Shown: piece after piece, positions 34,815 through 42,711 of the stretch
Position numbering within the stretch: the first letter of the stretch is position 1
Layout of the letters: each line of letters opens with the position of its first letter
Translations under genes and position numbers: made by a program
The notes under the pieces: generated by a model
Seen by the model: the letters and a program-made list of their open reading frames with translations, nothing else
The model's database searches: none
Told to the model about the DNA's origin: nothing
Assembly: GCF_002556545.1 (NCBI RefSeq)
Contig: NZ_CP022685.1
Span: 4,442,001 to 4,506,000, forward strand
Length of the DNA stretch: 64,000 nt
Origin: Streptomyces formicae
Lineage (GTDB): Bacteria; Actinomycetota; Actinomycetes; Streptomycetales; Streptomycetaceae
Direction: 5' to 3'

Positions 34815-35714
34815 CTAAGAGAGTGTCAGGTCCATGGTGATGGTTTCCCATAGGCCGTCGAACCACTTCTGGGACTGGTCGACGAACATGGAGTCGCGCG
34901 CGACCGGATCCCCCTTCTCGAAGGAGAAGAGCGGCACCTTGATGCCACCGGAGTCGTACTTGTACTGCTCGCGCCCCGCGCCGCTCTCCTCCGGATCCAC
35001 CAGCTGCCGCTCCAGCGTGTAGTACGCCACGAGCGCCTCCGCCCCGTTCAGCAGATACAGCTTGATCGGTGTGGTGAACGGCAGGGCGCGGAAGGTCACT
35101 TGGACGTCGATGCCGTGCGAGGCGCGCAGGGCGCGGAGGTTGTGGCGCAGGACCTGGCCCTGGGCGTTGCGCTGGGCGAGCCAGTGCTCGTGGAGCCGCT
35201 CGCGGCCCGCCGCGTCCGCGTTGACCGGGACCGGGAACGCCAGGTCGATCTCGCTGCTCGGCAGCAGCACCCGCAGGTTGATCGACTCGGGCCTGAGCCT
35301 GCCCTCGTGGATGAGCCGCACCGGCTCGCCCATCGCGATCATGAGCGTCTCCGCCGTGTACGACACGACGTCGATCCGCACGTGCGGCTCGGCGAACGCG
35401 GCGGCGAGCCGCGGGGCCAGCGCGACCATCGAGGGCTGCGGCCCCTCGCTGACGGTCGCCGCGGTGACCGCCGCCGCCACCCGCGGCGGGCTGCCCTTGC
35501 TGACGTTGGAGAGGAGACCTTCGCTCTGCAGTGCCTTCATCGCCTGCCGCACGCTGCCGCGCTCGACGCCGAACTCCTCGGCGAGCTCGGCCTGGGTCGG
35601 CAGGCGGTCGCCCGCCTTGAGCTCGCCCGCCCGGATGCGGTCGCGGAGGGTGTCGGCGATGTCCTTGTGCGAGAGTTTTCTGCTGCCGTTCACTGCCACG
35701 TTCTCCTGGGTCAC
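34815..35714 (-). CDS. devA: DevA, GntR-family developmental regulator
   Basis: About 299 residues from the GTG at 35714; a GTG at 35693 with AGGAG nine bases upstream is a strong alternative (292 residues). The N-terminal winged helix reads KLSHKDIADTLRDRIRAGEL, KAGDRLPTQAELAEEFGVER and GSVRQAMKALQSEGLLSNVS. The C-terminal domain of about 210 residues is not FadR, HutC or MocR; it matches the DevA subfamily (VRIDVVSYTAETLMIAMGEP, LRVLLPSSEIDLAFPVPVNA, LRHNLRALRASHGIDVQVTF). DevA is needed for normal aerial hyphae in S. coelicolor and regulates itself. It forms an operon with devB and has a paralogue, devE, 1.2 kb away. Confidence 0.88.
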   Translation of the reverse strand: MTQENVAVNGSRKLSHKDIADTLRDRIRAGELKAGDRLPTQAELAEEFGVERGSVRQAMKALQSEGLLSNVSKGSPPRVAAAVTAATVSEGPQPSMVALAPRLAAAFAEPHVRIDVVSYTAETLMIAMGEPVRLIHEGRLRPESINLRVLLPSSEIDLAFPVPVNADAAGRERLHEHWLAQRNAQGQVLRHNLRALRASHGIDVQVTFRALPFTTPIKLYLLNGAEALVAYYTLERQLVDPEESGAGREQYKYDSGGIKVPLFSFEKGDPVARDSMFVDQSQKWFDGLWETITMDLTLS

Positions 35715-35747
35715 AACCAGACGATACAACTGGCCGCCATCTTTGGG
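35712..35747 (-). promoter_or_regulatory. devA promoter-proximal block shared with devE
   Basis: On the minus strand TATCGT (35721-35726) stands six bases before the GTG at 35712-35714, a spacing that fits a -10 element of a leaderless transcript. Upstream is CCCAAAGATGGCG (35735-35747), identical in the devE upstream region at 36987-36999. No clear -35 is seen. Confidence 0.45.
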
Positions 35748-35801
35748 CAGTTGACGGGAAGTTGTTTATGGACTCCGACCAAGTGGGGACAACTCAAGCA
35801 G

Positions 35802-35816
35802 AGTTGGTTGCCAACT
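35802..35816. promoter_or_regulatory. AGTTGG-TTG-CCAACT palindrome upstream of small membrane gene
   Basis: Perfect 6-bp arms with a 3-base spacer, 30 bases before the start of the 62-residue membrane protein gene. The counterpart upstream of the paralogous gene (37053-37069) has the same half-sites. Candidate DevA/DevE operator. Confidence 0.5.
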
Positions 35817-35845
35817 GACTCTAGATGGCAGAAGGAGGAACCACC

Positions 35846-36034
35846 ATGCCCGCCATAGCCCTCCTCGCAGCCGTGGTCGCCGTCACCGTCGAGCAGCTCG
35901 TCCAGTGGAAGTACGGCCCGATGGGCATCATCGGTCTCCTCCTGCTGACCGTCGGCGTCAAGGCGAAGAACCCCACGGTCAGTTCCATCGGGGCCGTCGT
36001 CCTCGCCCTGATGATGACAGGCCCCGCGATCTAG
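35846..36034 (+). CDS. Small two-helix membrane protein (dev-linked, copy 1)
   Basis: 62 residues from the ATG at 35846, which has AAGGAGG seven bases upstream. Two membrane segments, AIALLAAVVAVTVEQL and GIIGLLLLTVGVKA, are joined by the polar motif VQWKYGPMG, with a third hydrophobic stretch GAVVLALMMTGPAI. No known family. It lies between devA and devE, divergent from devA. A paralogue with the same VQWKYGP-like loop lies upstream of devE at 37202. The pairing suggests membrane proteins controlled by the two GntR regulators. Confidence 0.8.
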   Translation: MPAIALLAAVVAVTVEQLVQWKYGPMGIIGLLLLTVGVKAKNPTVSSIGAVVLALMMTGPAI

Positions 36035-36060
36035 CCCCTCACCGGCCGGCCGCCCGCCGG

Positions 36061-36966
36061 CTAGCCCCCCGCCAGCTCCAGGTCCTGACTGATCGTGTTC
36101 CAGAGGGCGTTGAACCACAGGTGGGACTGCTCGACGAACGTCGTGTCCCGCAGCCCGTCCCCCTCCTTGAACGGAAAGAGCATCGACTGCGTGCCCTGGG
36201 CGTCGTACATCTCCAGGGACTCCTCGCCCATCTCCTCGTCCCGCTTGGTGAGCGTGTAGTACGCGAAGAGGGCCTCGGCGCCGTTGATCAGGTACAGCTT
36301 CACGGGCGGCGTGAACGGCAGCGCCCTGAACTGCACCGACACGTCGATCCCGTGCGAGGAGCGCAGCGCGAGGAGGTTGTGGCGCAGGACCTGGCCCTGC
36401 GCGTTCCGCTGGGAGAGCCAGCGCCGGTGCACATGCGCTTCCTCGTCCTCCCCCGCCTCGACCGGCGCGGGGAAGGCGAGGTCGATGTCGCGGCTCGGCA
36501 ACAGCACCCGGACGTCGACCTTGGCCGGATTCAGCTGTCCGGCGTGGATCTGCCGCAGCGGTTCGCCGATCGCCATGGTGAGGGAGATGGAGGTGAGGCA
36601 GAGCGCGTCTATCTCCACGTGCGGCGATTCGAACGCGGCGGCGATTCTCGGGGCCAGTCCGACCATCGTGGGCTGCGGCCGCACGCCGCCGGGACCTGCG
36701 AGCGCACGCTCGGACGCCTCCGCGACGGTGGCGGGGCTGCCCTTGGAAACGTTGGACAGCAGATGCTCGCCCTGCAGAATGCGCAGTGCCTCGCGCACGG
36801 CACCGCGCTCGACGCCGAACTCATCGGCCAGTTCGGCCTGGGTGGGCATGCGCTGCCCCGGCCGCAGCGACCCGGACCTGATCCGGTCGCGCAGCACGTC
36901 GGCCACTTCGCGGTGAGACCTGTGGGGCCTCTTCCGCCCGTTGACTGGTGCATGTTCCGGGCTCAC
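36061..36966 (-). CDS. devE: DevE, GntR-family paralogue of DevA
   Basis: About 301 residues from a GTG at 36966; there is no recognisable ribosome binding site. HREVADVLRDRIRSGSLRPG, QRMPTQAELADEFGVERGAV and REALRILQGEHLLSNVSKGS form the winged helix. The C-terminal domain parallels DevA throughout (ALCLTSISLTMAIGEPLRQI, VRVLLPSRDIDLAFPAPVEA, LRHNLLALRSSHGIDVSVQF, LINGAEALFAYYTL). DevE is described as a devA duplicate with a distinct developmental role in S. coelicolor (recollection). It has no devB-like partner downstream, the next gene being the convergent small membrane gene. Confidence 0.86.
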   Translation of the reverse strand: MSPEHAPVNGRKRPHRSHREVADVLRDRIRSGSLRPGQRMPTQAELADEFGVERGAVREALRILQGEHLLSNVSKGSPATVAEASERALAGPGGVRPQPTMVGLAPRIAAAFESPHVEIDALCLTSISLTMAIGEPLRQIHAGQLNPAKVDVRVLLPSRDIDLAFPAPVEAGEDEEAHVHRRWLSQRNAQGQVLRHNLLALRSSHGIDVSVQFRALPFTPPVKLYLINGAEALFAYYTLTKRDEEMGEESLEMYDAQGTQSMLFPFKEGDGLRDTTFVEQSHLWFNALWNTISQDLELAGG

Positions 36967-36999
36967 AACCAAACGGTACAACTTCGCGCCATCTTTGGG
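36964..36999 (-). promoter_or_regulatory. devE promoter-proximal block shared with devA
   Basis: Minus-strand TACCGT (36973-36978) lies six bases before the GTG at 36964-36966, and CCCAAAGATGGCG recurs at 36987-36999. Same geometry as in front of devA, and outside the common coding part, so the duplication included the promoter. Confidence 0.45.
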
Positions 37000-37052
37000 G
37001 AGTTGCAGGGAAGGTGGTTATGAGTCGTCCCTCAGCGGAGATAAGTCAGTTG

Positions 37053-37069
37053 AAGTTGGTAGCCAACTT
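37053..37069. promoter_or_regulatory. AAGTTGG-TAG-CCAACTT palindrome upstream of second small gene
   Basis: Perfect 7-bp arms with a 3-base spacer in the devE upstream region. Together with the 35802-35816 site it defines the shared pattern AGTTGG-N3-CCAACT. Extra AGTTG half-sites flank both. Confidence 0.55.
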
Positions 37070-37201
37070 GGGCGACATGGTCAGGCCCCTCCGGGGTTGG
37101 CCACCAGCCATCGACCGCCGACGCGAAGCACGTGCACCGGACGGCCAGTTGGTCACCGACTGAACGGGGTCCGCCGCCCCGATCCCGAAGGAGGGAACGT
37201 C

Positions 37202-37387
37202 ATGCCGCTCATCGCCATCGTCGTCGCCGCCCTCGCCATCGGATTCGAGCAAGTCATCCAGTGGAAGTACGGACCGCTCGGCATCATCGCCTTCGTCCTG
37301 CTGACCGTCGGCATCAAGGCCAAGAACGTGAAGCTCAGCGGGCTCGGGGCAGGTCTCCTCGTCCTGCTCCTCGCCCAGTCGGGCTGA
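37202..37387 (+). CDS. Small two-helix membrane protein (dev-linked, copy 2)
   Basis: 61 residues; GAAGGAGG precedes the ATG at 37202. LIAIVVAALAIGFEQ and GIIAFVLLTVGIKAK are membrane segments joined by VIQWKYGPLG, and a third hydrophobic segment ends the protein. It is clearly homologous to the gene product at 35846: the loop, the IKAKN motif and the spacing are the same. It sits upstream of and divergent from devE exactly as copy 1 sits relative to devA. Function unknown. Confidence 0.8.
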   Translation: MPLIAIVVAALAIGFEQVIQWKYGPLGIIAFVLLTVGIKAKNVKLSGLGAGLLVLLLAQSG

Positions 37388-37451
37388 CCCGGATCGGGCT
37401 GACCGGGCTCCCATCCGGAGGGGAGCCGGGAGTCCGGTCAGCCATCAGGAA

Positions 37452-37488
37452 GTCCGAGCCCCGGTACGCGGATGGCCGGGGCTCGGAC
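37452..37488. terminator. 13-bp perfect hairpin
   Basis: GTCCGAGCCCCGG (37452-37464) pairs with CCGGGGCTCGGAC (37476-37488). It lies between the convergent small membrane gene and the Eis-like gene and can serve both directions. Confidence 0.7.
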
Positions 37489-37492
37489 GTTC

Positions 37493-37534
37493 CCCGCGGG
37501 GAGTCCGGGATTGGGACCCCGGACACCCCGCGGG
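37493..37534. terminator. Second hairpin in the same convergent gap
   Basis: CCCGCGGGGAGTCCGGG (37493-37509) pairs with CCCGGACACCCCGCGGG (37518-37534) with one mismatch. It directly follows the first hairpin, making a tandem terminator before the Eis-like stop codon at 37560. Confidence 0.65.
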
Positions 37535-37559
37535 CACTGGCACGAGCGGGTCGGGAGAG

Positions 37560-38816
37560 TCAGAACAGGTCGGGACACCAAGGACGCCTGGACGTACGGA
37601 ACATGACGTCGGCCAGCGCCGCCGCCCCCACCCCCTCCTCCCCGATGCGCCCCAGCGCCACGAGTCGCGCCGCGGACGCGTCCCCGAGCCACAGCTCCGC
37701 CAACTCCGCGACGTCCAGGGCAAGGTCCGCCGACTCCGTGGTCGGCACGCAGGTCGCGCCCTGCGGCGTCGCGTCGAGCCGGTAGCGCCCGCCCGCCAGA
37801 CCCGCCCCGTCGGTGATCTCCAGGACGAGGGAGCCGGGAGCCGCGTACGTACGCGATTCGAGGGCCCGTACGACGTCCAGGATCCGCAGCCAGAGCCAGT
37901 CCGCGTGCCCGGTCACCGTGGCGGCGCGCAGGTCGGGCAGCAGGTGCGGGAGCAGGTCGTCGGGGGCCCGCCAGCCGCTCTTGACCGTGATGACCTTGTC
38001 GATCGCGCAGAGGTAGTGCCACAGGTCGCGCTCGGCGGCGGTCGTGGCGGCCGTCAGCGCCAGGACCGTGGCGGTGTTCAGCGGCAGCCGGGAGCCGCCC
38101 CACTCGTCGTTGCTCGTGCGGTACGCGGCCAGTCCGTCGACCCGGCCCGACGGATCGCGGTAGAGCGCGTAGAACGGCTCCTGCCACGGGAATTCGGGGG
38201 TCACCTGCTGCCCGGTGTTGCGCAGCCACCACTCGTCGCCCCGGTCGATCACGCCGTGCCGCTCGGCACGGACCCGCTCGTGCAGTTCGGGGCCGAACTT
38301 GCGCACGTCGTCGCCGTCGACGAGGTCGATCCGCGCGCCGGGCACGGCGGGCCCCGACCAGCGCGGGTCGAGCCCGGAGCGCAGCACGTCGACGCTCCAC
38401 TCGGTGACCCAGGTCGCGGGCCCGAAGCCGTACCGCCCGTAGATCGGGTACTCGGCGGAGATCAGCGTGGCCACCACGTCACCGCGCTCCTTGGCCGCCG
38501 CGAGATCGGTGGCCATCATGCGGCTGAGGATGCCGCGGCGCCGGTGCGTGGGCGCCACCGTCACGGCCGTCACCGCGTTGGCCGCGACTGGCGCTCCGCC
38601 CACCGCGGTGACCCGCTGGTCGAAGGAGCGGAAGGTGCCCACGACGCGGTCGCCGTCGAAGGCGCCCCACACGCGGGTAGGGGCCGCGCGGTCCTTGAGG
38701 TTGGCGACGGCCTGGTCCGACATGGCGGCGAAGGACTGCAGGAACCCGGTCTGGACGGCACGCAGCCAGGCGGGCAACTCGGCGTCGGCCACGGCTCTCA
38801 CGTCAACATCACTCAT
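37560..38816 (-). CDS. Eis-like GNAT acetyltransferase
   Basis: 418 residues, the size of the Eis family (two GNAT domains plus a sterol-carrier-like C-terminus). [20 protein letters not shown] is the acetyl-CoA loop (near residues 90-110), [20 protein letters not shown] the end of the first GNAT unit, and [20 protein letters not shown] part of the second. The C-terminal [20 protein letters not shown] and [20 protein letters not shown] fit the SCP fold. Eis proteins acetylate lysines or aminoglycosides. The final Phe is preceded by WCPDLF, and family members use the C-terminal carboxylate as a catalytic base. Monocistronic. Confidence 0.88.
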   Translation of the reverse strand: MSDVDVRAVADAELPAWLRAVQTGFLQSFAAMSDQAVANLKDRAAPTRVWGAFDGDRVVGTFRSFDQRVTAVGGAPVAANAVTAVTVAPTHRRRGILSRMMATDLAAAKERGDVVATLISAEYPIYGRYGFGPATWVTEWSVDVLRSGLDPRWSGPAVPGARIDLVDGDDVRKFGPELHERVRAERHGVIDRGDEWWLRNTGQQVTPEFPWQEPFYALYRDPSGRVDGLAAYRTSNDEWGGSRLPLNTATVLALTAATTAAERDLWHYLCAIDKVITVKSGWRAPDDLLPHLLPDLRAATVTGHADWLWLRILDVVRALESRTYAAPGSLVLEITDGAGLAGGRYRLDATPQGATCVPTTESADLALDVAELAELWLGDASAARLVALGRIGEEGVGAAALADVMFRTSRRPWCPDLF

Positions 38817-38863
38817 GCGCCCACGCTAGGCGCGGCCGACGACGCCCCGCACTCGGGTTTCCG

Positions 38864-39466
38864 TCACACCAGCAGGTCGTCGACCTGCGCCTCGCCCTCC
38901 CTGTAGCGCCGCGCGATCTCCGCGCTGCAGTCGTCCGTGGTCCGCTGGAGCAACTGCCGCCGCCGCGACACCTGCTGCTCGTAGCGCACGAGGCGGCCCA
39001 TCGCCGTGTGCAGCTCGTCGTCCGTGCGTGCCGCCAGGTCGGAGAGCTGGACCTCGGCGAGCATCTCGGTGGCCAGCAGCCGGTACTCCTCGCTGTGCGG
39101 GGTGCCGAGCGTGACGTGCCTGGCCGACGAGCGGTGCCGGGCCGGGGCGTCCCTGAGGATCTCGGGGAGCCGGTCGAGCACCGACGCGTCGGGCTCCGGG
39201 GCGAGCGGGTCCCTGCGGCGCGCGATCTCGGCCCGCAGGATGTCGATCCGGCCCTGCAGCAGCCGCCGCACGTAGCTCAGATCGGCCTCGTCCTGCTGCG
39301 CCCCCCTGCGCAGCTCGCGGAGCTCCGCGAGGCGCAGCGCCGCCAGGTCGTGCTCGGGCACCGCCGGAAGGCGTGGGCTGCCCGTGCGCTGCGCGGGCGG
39401 CCGCGGAACCTGCGTACGCAGCAGCGAGATGCGACCGGGCGAATGCCCGGTACTTGGTGTGCTCAT
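38864..39466 (-). CDS. rsiG: RsiG, c-di-GMP-binding anti-sigma factor of WhiG
   Basis: 200 residues. Two antiparallel helices each carry the c-di-GMP signature E-x3-S-x2-R-x3-Q-x3-[17 protein letters not shown] (about residues 61-76) and [16 protein letters not shown] (about 167-182). Both copies match at every position, so dinucleotide binding is expected. RsiG with c-di-GMP sequesters the sporulation sigma factor WhiG and blocks the reproductive cycle until c-di-GMP falls. The N-terminal 40 residues are basic and disordered. It stands alone, divergent from dtd. Its presence close to devA and devE adds a developmental theme to this segment. Confidence 0.93.
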   Translation of the reverse strand: MSTPSTGHSPGRISLLRTQVPRPPAQRTGSPRLPAVPEHDLAALRLAELRELRRGAQQDEADLSYVRRLLQGRIDILRAEIARRRDPLAPEPDASVLDRLPEILRDAPARHRSSARHVTLGTPHSEEYRLLATEMLAEVQLSDLAARTDDELHTAMGRLVRYEQQVSRRRQLLQRTTDDCSAEIARRYREGEAQVDDLLV

Positions 39467-39627
39467 GTGGCTCTACCCGTCCCCTCGACCGGCCGACGCG
39501 GTACACCGCGTGTGAGCATCGTGCCACCCCGAGTGGCCGCTATGTGAATGAGTGCCCGGAATCGGCCCCGGATGGGGGGATCGGAGGCATGTCCCGGGCG
39601 CCGTGCGCGGCACGGCATGATGACCGT

Positions 39628-40053
39628 ATGCGAGCAGTGGTGCAGAGGGTCGACGGCGCGAGCGTCGTCGTGGACGGCGAGACCGTGGGCGAGATCAGCG
39701 GCGAGGGCCTGTGCGTCCTGGTGGGCGTCACGCACGACGACACCAAGGAGAAGGCGGCCCAACTGGCCCGCAAGCTCTGGTCGGTGCGCATGCTGGCCGA
39801 CGAGAGGTCGTGCAGCGACATCGACGCGCCGCTCCTGGTCATCAGCCAGTTCACGCTCTACGGAGACGCCCGCAAGGGCCGCCGCCCCACCTGGAACGCG
39901 GCCGCCCCCGGCCCGGTGGCCGAACCCCTGGTCGAGGAGGTGGTCTCGCAGCTGCGCGCCCTCGGCGCGACGGTGGCGACGGGCCGCTTCGGCGCGCAGA
40001 TGCGGGTGGGCCTGACCAACGACGGGCCCTTCACCGTGCTCCTGGAGATGTGA
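39628..40053 (+). CDS. dtd: D-aminoacyl-tRNA deacylase
   Basis: 141 residues, the standard length. Removes D-amino acids (and glycine from tRNA-Ala) from mischarged t[43 protein letters not shown], the catalytic segment [20 protein letters not shown] (S-Q-F-T) and the cross-subunit [20 protein letters not shown] (variant of the G-cis-P motif region) are all present. The start at 39628 is fixed by the family N-terminus. Monocistronic, convergent with ygfZ 20 bases away. Confidence 0.96.
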   Translation: MRAVVQRVDGASVVVDGETVGEISGEGLCVLVGVTHDDTKEKAAQLARKLWSVRMLADERSCSDIDAPLLVISQFTLYGDARKGRRPTWNAAAPGPVAEPLVEEVVSQLRALGATVATGRFGAQMRVGLTNDGPFTVLLEM

Positions 40054-40072
40054 CCCGCCGCCACGGGAACGG

Positions 40073-41038
40073 TCAGGGCTCGACGACGACTTCCTGGGCC
40101 GCGGCGGTGTCCCCCGCCACGAGCTCCGCGTCCAGGGGCACGTTGCGCTTGATGAGGCCGAGCGCGATGGGACCCAGCTCGTGGTGGCGCACGGCCGTGG
40201 TGATGAAGCCGAGCTTGCGTCCCTCGGCGCCCTCGCTCGCGAGGTGCAGCGGCGTCCCCGGGACCGGCAGGTGCACCTCGCTGCCGTCCAGGTGCAGGAA
40301 GACCAGGCGGCGCGGGGGCTTGCCCAGGTTCTGCACGCGGGCGACGGTCTCCTGCCCCCGGTAGCAGCCCTTCTGCAGGTGCACGGCGGTGCCGAGCCAG
40401 CCCAGCTCGTGCGGGATGGTGCGGTGGTCGGTCTCGAAGCCGAGCCTCGGCCGGTGGGCCTCCACACGCAGCGCCTCGTAGGCGAGGAGCCCGGCGGCGG
40501 GGCCCTGCGCCTCGGCGTACGACTCCAGGTCCGCGCGCGGCAGGAACAGGTCGCGGCCGTGGGCGGTCTCGCGCACGACGACGCCGTCGGGGACCGGGGC
40601 GATCGATCCGGCGGGCAGGTGCACCACCGCGAACTCGTCGGTGCGGTCGGCCACTTCGACGCGGTAGAAGAACTTCATGCTCTCCAGGTACGCGAGGAGC
40701 GCTTCCTGGGTGCCGGGCTCGACGTGCACCCAGACCGTCTCGCCGTCGTCGACGAGGTAGAGGGCGTGCTCGATGTGGCCGTTGGCGGAGAGGATCAGCG
40801 CTTCGGTGGCCTGGCCCGCGGGGAGCTCGCTGACGTGCTGGGTGATCAGCAGGTGCAGCCAGCTCAGCCGGTCGGCGCCGGTGACGGTGAGCACGCCGCG
40901 GTGCGAGAGGTCGACGAATCCGGTGCCGTCGGCGAGGGCGCGCTGCTCGCGGAACAGTTCCCCGTAGTGGGCGGCGACGCCTTCGTCCACGCCCTCGGCG
41001 GGGACGGCGCCGGGCAGGGACAGGAGAGGGCTCTTCAT
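40073..41038 (-). CDS. ygfZ: Folate-binding YgfZ/GcvT-like protein
   Basis: 321 residues from the ATG at 41038; a GTG two codons upstream is possible. GcvT-fold protein that binds folate and supports iron-sulfur cluster assembly or repair. The family signature K-G-C-Y-x-G-Q-E appears as VHLQKGCYRGQETVARVQNL (about residues 222-242), with Cys conserved. The N-terminal LSHRGVLTVTGADRLSWLHL and LILSANGHIEHALYLVDDGE also match. No glycine-cleavage partner genes adjoin it. It follows the nur gene on the same strand after a short gap and may be co-transcribed. Confidence 0.93.
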   Translation of the reverse strand: MKSPLLSLPGAVPAEGVDEGVAAHYGELFREQRALADGTGFVDLSHRGVLTVTGADRLSWLHLLITQHVSELPAGQATEALILSANGHIEHALYLVDDGETVWVHVEPGTQEALLAYLESMKFFYRVEVADRTDEFAVVHLPAGSIAPVPDGVVVRETAHGRDLFLPRADLESYAEAQGPAAGLLAYEALRVEAHRPRLGFETDHRTIPHELGWLGTAVHLQKGCYRGQETVARVQNLGKPPRRLVFLHLDGSEVHLPVPGTPLHLASEGAEGRKLGFITTAVRHHELGPIALGLIKRNVPLDAELVAGDTAAAQEVVVEP

Positions 41039-41072
41039 GTTCACACAGACTACGACCTGCCCGGCGGGCCGC

Positions 41073-41516
41073 TTATTCCGCGTCCCTGCAGTTCTCGCAC
41101 TGCCCGAAGATCGCGAAGTGCTTCAGGTCGGTGTCGAAGCCGAAGGTCTCGCGCAGCTTGGCGGTGAAGTCCGCGGCGATCTCCGTGTCGGCCTCGATGA
41201 CGTTCGTGCAGTCGCGGCAGACCAGGTGGATGTGGTGGTGCCGGTCCGCCAGGTGGTACGTCGGCGCCCCGTGCCCGAGGTGGGCGTGCGAGACGAGCCC
41301 GAGCTCCTCCAGGAGCTCCAGGGTGCGGTAGACCGTGGAAATGTTGACCCCCGACGCCGTCTTCCGCACGTGGCAGAGGATGTCGTCGGGGGTCGCGTGC
41401 TCAAGGGTGTCGACGGCTTCGAGGACAAGCTGGCGCTGCGGCGTCAGCCGGTAGCCGCGCTGCCGCAGGTCGCTCTTCCAGTCGGAGTCGGTGCTCCGGG
41501 AATCGGTGCTCGCCAC
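41073..41516 (-). CDS. nur: Fur-family regulator, probably Nur
   Basis: 147 residues, GTG start. Winged helix LRQRGYRLTPQRQLVLEAVD and ASGVNISTVYRTLELLEELG, then the metal-binding core THYHLADRHHHIHLVCRDC-type segment (HLADRHHHIHLVCRDCTNVI), the dimer strand FDTDLKHFAIFGQCENC and a CxxC near the end. Four-His clusters of this kind distinguish nickel-responsive Nur from Zur and FurA; in S. coelicolor Nur represses nickel uptake and sodF and is located next to a ygfZ-like gene (recollection). Paralogue confusion with FurA/CatR is possible but its position favours Nur. Confidence 0.82.
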   Translation of the reverse strand: MASTDSRSTDSDWKSDLRQRGYRLTPQRQLVLEAVDTLEHATPDDILCHVRKTASGVNISTVYRTLELLEELGLVSHAHLGHGAPTYHLADRHHHIHLVCRDCTNVIEADTEIAADFTAKLRETFGFDTDLKHFAIFGQCENCRDAE

Positions 41517-41532
41517 ACCTGAGAGTCTAGGT

Positions 41533-42105
41533 CTACTTGAAGAAGGCGATGCCGTCGTCCGGCAGGTCGCCCAGGTTCCGAGCCATGTCGGCGACCTCCT
41601 CGGGCGTGACGACCTTCTTGAGCTGCGCCGACATGTACGGGCGCAGCGGCACCTCGGGGGTCTGCTTCTCGCCGACCCACATCAGGTCGCCCTTCACATA
41701 GCCGTAGAGCCGCTTGCCGCCGGTGTAGGGGCCGGAGGCCGCGGTGCGCGCGACGGCGTCCGTGACCAGGTCGATCTGCGGCTTCTGGTCGGCGAGCTCG
41801 CCGTACCAGACCTCGACGACGCCGTCGTCGCGGACCATCACGACCTCGACCTTGCGGTCCTCGCCGATCCGCCAGAAGCCGGACTCGGACTCCAGCGGCT
41901 TGACCTTGTTGCCCTCGGCGTCGAGCACCCAGGTGTACGAGCGGTACTCGATGAAGTCCCGCCCGTCGTGCGTGAAGGAGACTTCCTGGCCGAAATTCGC
42001 CTTCTCGGCGCCGGGGAAGTCGGTGACGCCCGCGCCCGCCCAGTTGCCGAGGAGGAAGGCGAGGGGGACGAGGGAGGGGTTCAGGTCGGACGGAATCTCG
42101 ATCAT
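41533..42105 (-). CDS. FABP/nitrobindin-like heme-binding beta-barrel protein
   Basis: 190 residues, DUF1794/THAP4 C-terminal-like family. LVPLAFLLGNWAGAGVTDFP carries the diagnostic G-x-W-x-G-x-G motif, and later strands are QEVSFTHDGRDFIEYRSYTW, ESGFWRIGEDRKVEVVMVRD and KRLYGYVKGDLMWVGEKQTP. Nitrobindins bind ferric heme through a histidine near the C-terminus and may scavenge peroxynitrite. Here the C-terminal part is PDDGIAFFK and lacks an evident histidine ligand in its last 40 residues, so heme binding is not certain. Same strand as nur and ygfZ, 16 bases upstream of nur. Confidence 0.88.
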   Translation of the reverse strand: MIEIPSDLNPSLVPLAFLLGNWAGAGVTDFPGAEKANFGQEVSFTHDGRDFIEYRSYTWVLDAEGNKVKPLESESGFWRIGEDRKVEVVMVRDDGVVEVWYGELADQKPQIDLVTDAVARTAASGPYTGGKRLYGYVKGDLMWVGEKQTPEVPLRPYMSAQLKKVVTPEEVADMARNLGDLPDDGIAFFK

Positions 42106-42144
42106 GGGAAGCTCAGGCGATCTGTGGTGGTGGAGTGGGGGTCG

Positions 42145-42246
42145 TCAGCGCTGGCCCTGGTACAGCTTCTTCACGGTGAGGCCGGCGAAGGCGAGGACGC
42201 CGACGCAGACGAGAACCAGCAGGGCGGAGAAGAAAGCCTCAAGCAC
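42145..42246 (-). CDS. 33-residue single-pass membrane peptide
   Basis: GTG start at 42246 with GAGGAG seven bases upstream. The product is a single hydrophobic helix (AFFSALLVLVCVGVLAFAGL) followed by TVKKLYQGQR, i.e. an N-out or N-in small anchor with a basic tail. It is encoded 39 bases upstream of the nitrobindin-like gene on the same strand and has the same translation signals, so it is likely a genuine small gene. Function unknown. Confidence 0.6.
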   Translation of the reverse strand: MLEAFFSALLVLVCVGVLAFAGLTVKKLYQGQR

Positions 42247-42352
42247 GGGGTGCTCCTCGGTGAGCGGTGGGGCAGGTATCAGAGCCGGTCCCACTGTAGT
42301 CGGGCGGCGCCCGTCCCTCTCTGTGAGGGCCCTCGGGACGTACGCTGGATGT

Positions 42353-42610
42353 ATGTACGCGCGAAGGCGCCATGTGTACTTCGCCATGATGGGCACGTGC
42401 ATCGCCCTGTTCGTCCTGGCGTGGGGCGTGGTGCGGCTCTGGTCGATCCCCGCCGCCGTCGGGATGTGCGTGGTGGCGATGGTGATCCCGCCGCTCGCCG
42501 CCATCGTGGCGAACCGTCGAGGCCCCGAGGACCGCTGGTGGGACGATCCCAGCGGGGACCGGAAGTCCGACGAGTGGTGGGACGAGCTGGACGGCAAGCG
42601 CAAGCGGTAG
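42353..42610 (+). CDS. DUF3099-type small membrane protein
   Basis: 85 residues from the ATG at 42353 (another ATG at 42349 is in a different frame). MYARRRHVYFAMMGTCIALF and AAVGMCVVAMVIPPLAAIVA give two membrane segments, and the tail NRRGPEDRWWDDPSGDRKSD is rich in Trp and Asp. This fits the actinobacterial DUF3099 family, function unknown. It is divergent from the 33-residue membrane peptide, about 106 bases away, and ends at a very strong hairpin. Confidence 0.8.
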   Translation: MYARRRHVYFAMMGTCIALFVLAWGVVRLWSIPAAVGMCVVAMVIPPLAAIVANRRGPEDRWWDDPSGDRKSDEWWDELDGKRKR

Positions 42611-42632
42611 CGGCGCGCACGCCCACGGGGCA

Positions 42633-42691
42633 GCCGAAGGGCCGCACCCCGTTCCAGTGGCGTCCAACCCCCTGGGGTGCGGCCCTTCGGC
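42633..42691. terminator. 18-bp perfect bidirectional terminator
   Basis: GCCGAAGGGCCGCACCCC (42633-42650) pairs perfectly with GGGGTGCGGCCCTTCGGC (42674-42691). It separates the convergent DUF3099 and DUF1416 genes. Confidence 0.85.
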
Positions 42692-42711
42692 CGTTCATGG
42701 TGCGTGCCGGA

